The notes under the pieces: model-generated | Told to the model about the DNA's origin: nothing | The model's database searches: none | Seen by the model: only the letters and a program-made list of their open reading frames with translations | Assembly: GCF_019925205.1 (NCBI RefSeq) | Contig: NC_083561.1 | Coordinates: forward strand, 8,121,217 to 8,185,216 | Length of the DNA: 64,000 nt | From: Metopolophium dirhodum | Taxonomy: Eukaryota; Arthropoda; Insecta; Hemiptera; Aphididae | Reading direction: 5' to 3' | Made by a program: the position numbers and the translations under genes | Shown: positions 55,401 through 64,000 of the stretch, in pieces | Layout: every line of letters starts with the position of its first letter | Position numbering within the stretch: the stretch's first letter is position 1

Positions 55401-58071
55401 AACGACAGAACATTCTCCATCAGATACCACATGGTCAGAACGCATAGATACAACCACACATATGTATCCTGAAACGACACTAGGAGAGACCACTGAATCA
55501 ACGACGGAACATTCTCCTTTAGATACCACATGGTCAGAACGCATAGATACAACCACACATATGTATCCTGAAACGACATTAGGAGAGACCACTGAATCAA
55601 CGACAGAACCTTCTCCAGCAGATACCACATTATCTGAACGAACTGATACAACTCTACGTATTTACACTGAAACACAACCCGGGGATTCCACAGTTACGAA
55701 ATATACTGAACACTCTACACATGAATCTACGCAAACTTCGCCTTCAGATACCACATGGTCAGAACGCATAGATAAAACCACATATATGTATCCTGAAACG
55801 ACACTAGGAGAGACCACTGAATCGATGACAGAACATTCTCCATCAGATACCACATGGTCAGAACGCATAGATACAACCACATATATGTATCCTGAAACGA
55901 CACTAGGAGAGACCACTGAATCAACGACAGAACATTCTCCATCAGATACCACATGGTCAAAACGCATAGATACAACCACATATATGTATCCTGAAACGAC
56001 ACTAGGAGAGACCACTGAATCAACGACAGAATATTCTCCATCAGATACCACATGGTCAGAACGCATAGATACAACTCTACGTATTTACACTGAAACACAA
56101 CCCAGGGATACCACAGTTACGAAATATACTGAACAATCTACAGATCAATCTACTCAAACTTTGCCATCAGATACCACATTGTCAGAAACCAAATATACAA
56201 CTACACATATGTACTCTGAAACAGAACCCGGAGAGACGACTGAGTCAACGGCAGAATATTCTAAAGAAGATACCACATTTTTTGAACGAACTGATACTAC
56301 TCTACGTATTTACACCAGTACATCACCTGGAGACACTTCTGTGTCGGAATATCCCGAACACTCTACACAGCAATCTTCACATAGTTCATCAGGATATACC
56401 TCAAGCACTGAACGAACATATACAACCGTTTATATTCAATCTGAGACTACTCTTGGAGATTCTACCATGTCAAAACAACCGGAACACACTACGTCTCAAT
56501 CAATTCAAACATCACCAGGAGAAACCACACGGTCAGATCAAACAGATGCAACTACACTGCTGTACACTGAATCATCTGCAGGAGAGACTACTGCCTTAAA
56601 ATACTCGGAATCAACAACCAAGTATTCACCTGGCTATACTACAAGCCCAGAACGAACCGATACAACCGTATATTTACACTCTGACACTACGTCTAGAGAG
56701 ACCACCATAACAGAACAATCTGGTCCCACTACAGACGTATTTACGCAAACGTCGTTGAAAGATCCTACAAGGACTGAACGAACAGATACTACTGAACACA
56801 TTTATACTCAAACAACACCTGGTGAGACGACTGTATTTGAATATTCAACATCTGCAACGGATCATTACACGATGTCATCACCAGGTGATCCTACACAGTC
56901 TGAGCGAACCGGTATAACCACACAAATGTACACCGAAACACTACCTGGGGAAACTACTGTTTCAAGACCTTCTGTACCAACCACAGACTATACTAAAGAA
57001 ACTTCAACTGGAGATATCTCAAGTTCTGAACGAACAGATACATCTTCGCATATTTACACTGATATTACGCCAGAAATGACTACAGTGACAAAACAACCGG
57101 ATCATACTACAGATCATCCAACAGAAACTTCAACTGGAGACCACACTAGGAGTAAACAAACTGAGACAACTGCACATATGCACTCTGATGTCACACCTAG
57201 TGAGACCACTGTTTCAAAATATCCACCGTCCACTACGCATCAGTTTACAACCTCACATTCAGGAGACACCACATGGTCTGGACGAACAGATACAACTTCT
57301 CACATCTACACCGAAACAACACCTGGACAGACCACTGTATCTAAATATCCTGAATCCACAACACAACATTACACAGAATCATCAAGTGCCGATATCACAT
57401 TGTCTACAAGTACTGATACAACCACACACATGTATACTGAATCATCACTTGGAGATACCACAGTTGCAAAACATTCTGAATCAACTACAGACCAAACTCC
57501 GGAAACTTCTTCTGTATACACCACAAGCTCTGAAGGACAAGATACAACTGAACATATTCACACCGATACTTCACCTGTGTATACCACATTGTCGGAACCA
57601 ATAGATACAACAACACAGATGTATACTGAAACTGTACCTGGAGGAACTAGTATGACAAAACATTCTTTATCAACAAAGGACCAAACTCCGGAAACTTCAC
57701 CTGGAGATACTACAAGTTCTGAACGATTAGATACAACGACACATATATACACAGTAACTACGCCTGGAGAGTCTACTGTATCGAAACAACCTCATTCTTC
57801 AACAGGATATTCCACGGAAACTTCAGAATTGGATACTACATGGTCTGATCATACAGAATTATCGACAGAGTTCTTATTAACATCTACTCCTGAAACCGAT
57901 AATACTACCCCAGTACCGTTTGATGAACGTTCCCATTTTATATTTAATTGTATTATTTTTATTTTTGTTTTTGTCATCATTCTTATTGTAGTTATATTAT
58001 TCTTTTGGCGTAGATCTTCAACAAAAAGTGTGTGTGTTAACTCCACTTATATTTCATCGTATAATATTTAA
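40405..58071 (+). CDS. Giant aminopeptidase N-like mucin, predicted catalytically inactive, 12 exons, 3896 residues, single-pass membrane anchor
   Basis: Exons: 40405-40898, 41298-41453, 42870-43178, 43583-43763, 45186-45424, 46288-46465, 46526-46721, 46792-47069, 48035-48222, 48389-48559, 48693-48921 and 49000-58071. They sum to 11691 bp in one open frame. The signal peptide is MLSKTLVVSLWFVVLFASVF; then VYRLPGDTIPDSYDL begins the M1 N-domain. CYDEPAHKTP is kept. GAMEN reads DAMGN (309-313), HEXXH reads REMAR (344-348, both zinc His lost), the third ligand Glu is Asp367 in LHDA, and the catalytic Tyr is Glu in QTEDKAAAF. The helical C-domain follows to about residue 915. The last exon then encodes about 2900 residues of Thr/Ser-rich repeats, a hydrophobic helix near 3853-3875 and a cytoplasmic tail starting WRRSSTKS. 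This gives a type I membrane protein, unlike the GPI-type ends of its neighbours. Typical insect APN is about 950-1050 residues, so the tail triples it. A glycan-bearing stalk displaying a binding domain is my inference. Confidence 0.88.
43861..44452. mobile_element. Inverted-repeat element, about 590 bp, class unclear
   Basis: The ends are GAACCAGGTCTTT and AAAGGCCTGGTTC. The interior is full of GGTATTG/GGTATCAGG words and has no ORF. I could not define a target duplication, so the class is open. It lies in intron 4 of the giant gene. Confidence 0.6.
45623..46128 (+). mobile_element. Candidate non-autonomous Helitron
   Basis: The segment starts TCTATATATATATAATA just after an A and ends CAGCTAGT just before a T. 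This matches the Helitron rules (5' TC, 3' CTRRT, insertion between A and T, no target duplication). A weak ACAC...GTGT hairpin precedes the CTAGT end. The interior includes GATTGCGATGAAATTTGGTA, a phrase I associate with repeated insect elements. It has no helicase coding and lies in intron 5 of the giant gene. Confidence 0.45.
47224..47773. repeat. Second copy of the GATTCTGAGCG-ended repeat, inverted and shorter
   Basis: The left end (GATTCTTAGCAAAGACGGTC) is the reverse complement of the right end of the 24868-26169 copy. Its right end (CATCGCTCCGCTGAGAATC) is the reverse complement of that copy's left end. It lacks the internal duplication. It lies in intron 8 of the giant gene. Confidence 0.7.
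49280..56150 (+). repeat. Coding tandem array of 99-bp and 126-bp units (mucin-like tail)
   Basis: Two unit types alternate in frame. The 33-residue type runs from SPSDTTWSERIDTTT through YPETTLGETTESTTEH. The 42-residue type runs from SPADTTLSERTDTTL through TETQPGDSTVTKYTEHSTH. Both share the first half, and the short form looks like the long form lacking nine residues of its second half. By length there are roughly 65 units. Units are nearly identical to one another, so the array is young or homogenised. Unlike simple mucins, each 33-residue unit keeps one Trp (or Leu), Tyr and a Ser-Glu-Arg/Lys triplet. Confidence 0.92.
51025..54975 (+). repeat. Higher-order 1791-bp duplication within the mucin array
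   Basis: The block from about 51025 repeats from about 52816 with a constant 1791-bp offset. A third, partial copy starts near 54607 and stops matching near 54975, where TGAGACG... in the first two copies becomes TGAAACG.... 1791 bp equals thirteen 99-bp plus four 126-bp units. I saw no difference between the first two blocks where I compared them. A separate 648-bp offset (four 99 plus two 126) links about 49640-50290 with about 50290-50940. Confidence 0.9.
56150..57900 (+). repeat. Diverged distal mucin units
   Basis: Downstream of the homogeneous array, units of about 42 residues continue but differ widely from one another (for example SERTDTT.HIYTETTPGETTVSKYPESTT). This looks like the older form of the tail from which the proximal array was amplified. 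Confidence 0.85.
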
Positions 58072-61000
58072 TTCATTATAGAAAAGATACAGATTATAAT
58101 TCATTGTTTTATTGCCTAATTTGTTGGGTTTAAATACAAATGATTTTATTCAAATATAAAATTCCGGTTTTTTAATATTCTAAATTTAATATGTAAAATA
58201 ATCATAATCTACAGAAATAGTTTCACTAATTATAAACCATTTCTTAATATCCAGTTTGTTTATTTGTTTATTATTAAGTTGGTAAGATAAGTGAATTTTA
58301 TTTTTATTTATTAAACTCCTGTATAATATTTTTTTATTATGTTTATGCGTTATGCTCTTCTCAGTTTTCGATATTTATTTTCTAAATACTTTAGGTTTGA
58401 TTATATATTATGTATATTTAATTAATGTATTTTTTTTAAACCATTCTTCCTGCCCGGTTTTGTGATACCTTTTGATTCATAGATAATGATTTTTTATTTT
58501 ATTCCAGTAATTTGGAAATGCCTTTAATTTGATTTATATAATTTGTATCGTGTTTAAATTGGTTAGATCCTGAATCTAATGTTTTAATTATTATTAATAG
58601 AGGGGTTTTTGTTCAATGTCTAATGGATTTTGTCTTTCACCACCGCCAAACTTCCCCAACTTGACAGTTTGACGTGAAGACTCGTGCTGTATTTGGTGCA
58701 AGAATTGTACATGGAATAGATAATTAAATAATAGTTCATAATATTTTATACTACAAAATTTTAATTTAAAATATGTTCATGAAACTAAATAGGTATATCG
58801 TATACGTAATAATATATAATATATAAATTTAAACCAAACCTAAAAACCACAATGAACAATAAGTATATATTATATAATAAATACGAAATAGTATCGTGAG
58901 TGAAGGATAGACATACCATTTATAATTTTAAATAAGAAAGTAATTATTTTGTTAAAACTATCGGTGATTATATAATTAACTTATGATTTTTAGTATCTAC
59001 CTACTTATAATATTTGTTTGGACACTTTTTTCATAGAAGATGGTTGAAAGTTAAAAGTATACTTATCATAATAATATGTAGAATGTAGATCCCGACTGAC
59101 CTGCTTATACGTCATGTTATAAATTCTTATATTATGCGTACAAATCAATACAACAAAATAGAAAATGTATGCCGTAAATGTACGTTCTACATTTCTACAC
59201 GACTACACATAGTCACATAGAATATTAAATAATTTATGATGGTGCATTAATTATGTGGAAACATTGTTTAACGTTAAAACTTATACCTGTGTACATTTTA
59301 TTCGATTTATGTTTATAATATGTATTGTTTAATATTATGTTTATTAATTATTATACCTATTAAATATTTATTAAGTATAAATGTATTAGTATAGATTTTT
59401 TAAATTCCATAAGACCTTTAAAAAAATATTCTAGTAGCAATTGTAAAGGTAATAGCCCGGGGAAATTGTATTTTATGGGTGGTTGGAAATTAAATAAATA
59501 TTTATATGTATCTAAATATTTATTAGATAAATACAATAGATATCAATATAATAATTATTAATTTATACAAAATAGATTGCTATTTGATGTCAAAAAAATT
59601 AAATGTTGATTATATATGAATAAAGACCGGATTTATATGTTTTTACATATCGTTACTGGGACTACATGAGAGTAAAAAATGTAGACAATTCGTTCAATTC
59701 TCAATGCGTATAAAAAATTTTTTTTTGCATATTTAAGAATATTTTATGGGTTAGATAATATTTAATTCATTTAACATATTTTGGAATATTTCGTAAATTG
59801 TGAGACAAAATTTGTATTTATTTTGAATTTTAATATTAGGGTGCCCAAAAAAAAAAACTTTTTGAACATTTACAATTTTTATTTTTTATCATTTTCAACT
59901 CTTACTAAAGTGCAATAGTATTCCATTAGAATACGCAACTTTAAATACCTAATTAATACCTCACTATTAAAATAATGTTTATTGATTATTTTTGCATATT
60001 GTTGCATATTTTAGCTTATTTTTTAAATTTTTAAGAGAATATAATGAAGGTTTTTTAGAGAATATTAGCATCATATTTTAGGTAATTTAAGAGAAAATAA
60101 AATTGTACGGGTGTTTTGAGATATAATAATATGTATGTTGTACATCATCAACAACGTCAAATTGCAACATTAATAAAATGCAGGTACCTACATTATGTAA
60201 ATTTTAAAATTATAGTTAGCTAATAAATAATAATGTAGTTGGTAAAAAAATAGCTAGTACCTACTTACATAAATATTATAAATAGACAATAGTATAATAC
60301 ACCTATACGACCTACTTAATGTACCTATATGTTTATAAGTGTTCCAGAATATGAAAATATGAAATAAATAATTGCATGAAATCGTTCAAGGGTCATAAAT
60401 CATAATCAAAGGTATTTATTAGACAACAAATGAAATAAATAATAAAATAAAATTGGCACCAACAATAGACATGGGTTTTATGCTGGACTAAATGCAAATC
60501 GCATAGTAATATATTTGTATCTCAAAAACTATGATATGATAAGATACGAGTGACCTACTAGTGATGACTTATTCAAATGTTTGCATGGTAAGCGTATAGA
60601 ACCTAGCAATCTAATTTGTTATCTCTATATAAATAATATTATGTATTTTATACGTACTACTGTAGGTGCTACTACTACTAGGTACTGTCCTAGAGAGTTT
60701 CGATATATATCAAGGCTCTCTATATCGTATTACGCGCGCACCTCCCATTTATTGACACAATCCATAAACTTGGTTCCTCGATCACTAGGGTAAAAGTGTT
60801 GGCATTGTTAATAATTGAGTGGTTAGGAGGGAGGTAGGTAAGAACGACACCAGCTCGTGCAAAACAATATAGGTTGGAAAAATATTTGTTTATCCTAAGG
60901 ACTTTAATATATTATCAGGTGACAGTAAAAACATTCATACAACAATTTTAAATTTTAAAAAGTCTAGATAATATTTAAAAGTCTATTATTATATTCATGC

Positions 61001-61933
61001 ATTTTCAAAGTTTTTAAATAAAAAAAAAATATCATTATGTACTATTCTATACGAAATTTAAATAAATAATCAGTTAATGTCTCAAATTATAAGAACTGTT
61101 TCGTTATTATCTAAACCTGGGTAAGTACCAAATAATATGCTATAATGCACAATTAATTATTTAATCAAAACGAGATAGAACGATGTCGAAAATTCGAGTG
61201 TTTTGATAAAAGGACGCAAAAGATTAATCTTGTTTTATTAGGTATTAGCGGTTTCGTGTGATTAGCAATCCACGATTTATTAATTATAATTTGACGCTCT
61301 AATGCTATATACTATGTGCTTCTCCTTTAATTTAGGCTCATCAAATTCAGTCGATATTGTATCAATGTTCAACTCTAAACCATTTGATTAATAAAATTGT
61401 CTGCATAATCGATGTATTTAAAAATAGATACATTATGATATCCATTAATCCAAAAAACATAATATACAGACATTACTGTTATTTTGATACCATATAGGTG
61501 TAATTTAATTGTGTAAATTGTAATTGTTTGTACGATTCGTACCTACCTATATGTAAATGAGTAAATAACTGGATAGGACACTATTTAACTATCTGAAATA
61601 AGTTTTATGATTATATTGTGATTTTGGTTATCGTACGAAATACGTCGATCAATCGATATGACTTTAAAGATTTATATTATATGTAGGTAGGTACATTAAA
61701 CATTATAATATACATTACGTACACGCAGATTTCCTGCAGATTTATTCCAGTGCAGTACTAGTCTACTAGTCGTGAACTCTCTACAATTTGTTGTATTTGA
61801 CGTGGCTTTAATCGAATCATGTTTATAATAATCATTACGGTGTACATAAGTGTCTCGACATGTTGATGAAGCTCGTTTCTCGTTACTCGTCCACCCGATA
61901 AGATAATGGTAATTGTATATCATCATTCATCAT
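58072..61933. other. Spacer between the fourth and fifth copies
   Basis: AT-rich DNA with no supported gene. Repeated GCATATTT/TTGCATATT words at 59730-60060 suggest an old element, but I cannot find its ends. Confidence 0.45.
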
Positions 61934-61946
61934 TATATATATAATA
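61934..61946 (+). promoter_or_regulatory. Possible TATA box of the fifth copy
   Basis: TATATATATAATA lies about 90 bp before the start codon at 62034. Low-complexity AT DNA makes chance likely. Confidence 0.25.
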
Positions 61947-62033
61947 TAGGTGTTTGCGTTTAGATTACCTTAAATTTAGCGTTGATTTTCGGTAAGTACT
62001 CTAGTCATTAGTTAGTTGTGCCTGTTCGACAAT

Positions 62034-64000
62034 ATGCGACCGCGATCATATATTGCGTTTTTCGTCGTTTTTGCGCACGTCCGGGGATACGATGAAAAAC
62101 CTAACTTGGATTTTGGACGGTTGCCGGACGACACCAAACCGGAATCGTACGCACTGAGTGTGTTGCCGGATTTTGATGCGGTAAACCCTTCGTTCACCGG
62201 CCTAGTGGACATCTCAATCGTAGTGAAGACCACCACCGCCGAGATTACATTTAACTCAAAGGACTTGGTGTTGCACGAAATCAGGATTACGGATGATAAC
62301 ACCAACGGCGATGTCAGGGTTGACTCTTGGAAGTGCATGGAAGACCTGGAACAAGTAAAAGTCAAGGTAGATGGACTTATTTTGGCAAAACGAAAATACA
62401 CTATACATATTGATTATAGTGGTTATTTGAACGACGATGCGTCCAAGATTTTCCACACCTCTTACGATGCCTACCTGCGTGTAAAAAAGTAGGTTTGTAT
62501 GTTTATCGCTTTCTGTTGTTGCACATCGCCATATTGAATAAAAGTGACTACATAGTGTCATAGTCGATTTGGAGGGAATAAAATATGTATTTAAACATGA
62601 TATTATACAGTACAATATTTCATCAAATTGCTCGATTTTTTTTTTATATTCATTTTTAGATTGTCAATACTGTATTACTGTTATATATGTTTTACAGGTT
62701 GGTGGCTGCTAACAATCAATTACAAACTACACGCGCAAGAAGTGCTTTTCCTTGTTATGATGAACTACACTTTAAAACACCATTTAACGTATCCATAAAA
62801 ACTAAAAGGAACGAAATCGCTTTGTCAAGTATGCCGATTTTGAACACTGTTGACATGTAAGAATTACATTTAATTGATTATTTTTAAAACTATAAATTTA
62901 AATGGATATTATATTATTATTTCATTGAGTTAAAATACATATAGGTAAATTCTTATAAGTAAACCTAAAATAATAACATTTATTTTATACACTGAAATAG
63001 TAAAATCATCAGAAATTATAAAGTTTGAATATAGTGTTAAAAATGTTGAACACTTTAAAATTAATTATTACAAAATTTCTAAAAAAATTGTCTTAAAAAT
63101 TATACACAATGTTACTTTTTAGAGATTTTTCTTGTCATATATCCCCAAAATCAAACCAATAAATTAGAATAATTTGTTTTTTTCATTGTTTTTAGTCCTA
63201 TTATGGTAGACTAGGCATGCCTATTTGGTACTTTATAAAACGTGTAACTGAAAAAGGATATGTCCGCTTGTGTTTATTCCTTCTATAGGTACTAAATTCA
63301 CCCATCCCGCCATTTATTTTGTTATATAAATGGCATAACACTTATTAAAAAAGTTCAATTTTTGTTACTTCTAGAGATGAGCCCATAGGAAAAGATTCAA
63401 CCAAATACACGTACAAGACCTGGGTTCATTTTATTCAAACTCCACTAATTCCAACATCTATGGTTAACATTTTTGTTGGTGAATTCAAGCAACTTGGCAA
63501 ATTACGTCAAAGCTTAAGTCACGAGGATGGCTTATATCTGGAAAAATATATAATGAGAGCGGCTCCTGATCAACTGAACGCAATAAGAAATAAGAAATAT
63601 GCAGATATTCCAACAGATTCGTCACCAATGTTTTCTAGTACAATTTCAGAAACAAAAGAATCCACTTCCATCCCCGTTACTACAGATCCGTCATCAGTGC
63701 CATCTAGTACAATTTCGGAAGCACAAGAATCCACTTTCACCCCTGTTACTACAGATCCGTCATCAATGCCTTCTAGTACAATTTCGGGAGCACAAGAATC
63801 CACTTTCACCCCTGTTACTACAGATCCGTCATCAATGCCTTCTAGTACAATTTCGGGAGCACAAGAATCCACTTTCACCCCTGTTACTACAGATCCATCA
63901 TCAGTGCCATCTAGTACAATTTCGGAAGCACAAGAATCCACTTTCACCCCTGTTACTACAGAACCGTCATCAATGCCTTCTAGTACAATTTCGGTAACAA
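62034..64000 (+). CDS. Aminopeptidase N-like protein with Ser/Thr repeats in place of the early catalytic domain, cut by window end
   Basis: Exons: 62034-62488, 62698-62856, and 63375 to beyond 64000, with phases matching the family plan. The ATG at 62034 opens MRPRSYIAFFVVFAHVRG, a signal peptide; an in-frame TTG 18 bp upstream is rejected. The N-domain begins at FGRLPDDTKPESYAL. CYDEL replaces CYDEP. Exon 3 encodes the end of the N-domain (KTWVHFIQTPLIPTSMVNIF, FVGEF) and the YIMRAAPDQLNAIRNK helix. From about 63610, at the point where paralogues read PKLDL...GAMEN, it changes into 23-residue Ser/Thr/Pro repeats that stay open to the window edge. Whether a catalytic domain resumes later cannot be seen. 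It could be a short secreted mucin carrying only the N-domain, or a full copy with a large insertion. Confidence 0.8.
63610..64000 (+). repeat. 69-bp tandem units encoding Ser/Thr/Pro-rich 23-mers
   Basis: A diverged first unit at 63610 is followed by units starting at 63679, 63748, 63817, 63886 and 63955, each exactly 69 bp and in frame. The motif is TTDPSS(V/M)PSSTIS(E/G)AQEST followed by FTPV. The sequence is unrelated to the 33/42-residue repeats of the fourth copy and the 7-residue repeat of the third. Confidence 0.92.

Noticed and set aside
49217..57752. Many long minus-strand reading frames over the mucin array (up to 241 codons, Val/Ser-rich)
   Set aside because: Unit lengths are multiples of three, so any stop-free antisense frame repeats automatically. 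They recur with every unit and have no start context or independent signal.

Overview
The window looks like insect nuclear DNA, most probably from an aphid or close hemipteran relative. The reasons are AT-rich intergenic DNA with frequent TAGGTAC-type words, GT-AG introns, many short hAT-type elements, and gut-type aminopeptidase N (M1 family) genes. The species call is inference; no search was run.

The window is a head-to-tail array of M1 aminopeptidase-like genes, all on the + strand. The complete copies share a 12-exon plan. (1) 4452-12757 is an aminopeptidase N with complete catalytic motifs, but it carries an in-frame TAG in exon 11. (2) 14699-23632 is a decayed copy with at least ten lesions and a hAT element inside exon 1. 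(2b) 23648-24412 is a lone relic of exon 3, itself split by a TTAA-flanked inverted-repeat element. (3) 28961-36068 is an intact 1036-residue reading frame whose zinc site, GAMEN motif and catalytic tyrosine are all altered, with a short Ser/Thr repeat tail and a probable GPI signal. (4) 40405-58071 is an intact 3896-residue reading frame, also altered at every catalytic motif. Its last exon is 9072 bp and encodes a mucin-like Thr/Ser repeat tail of about 2900 residues, then a transmembrane helix. (5) 62034-64000 is the start of another copy in which 23-residue Ser/Thr/Pro repeats appear where the catalytic domain should begin; it runs off the window.

The first ~4.4 kb and the spacers at 12.9-14.7, 24.4-28.9, 36.1-40.4 and 58.1-62.0 kb hold no gene I can support. 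They and the introns carry mobile-element debris: four hAT-like or inverted-repeat elements, a TTAA element, a Helitron candidate, an RTE-like LINE tail, and copies of a repeat bounded by GATTCTGAGCG-like ends.

Taken together, the array suggests a family of gut surface aminopeptidases in which most copies have lost peptidase chemistry. Two copies have independently acquired long O-glycosylation-type repeats. The strongest candidate for something undescribed is copy 4, a secreted-pathway pseudo-aminopeptidase fused to a giant membrane-anchored mucin stalk with nested higher-order repeats.
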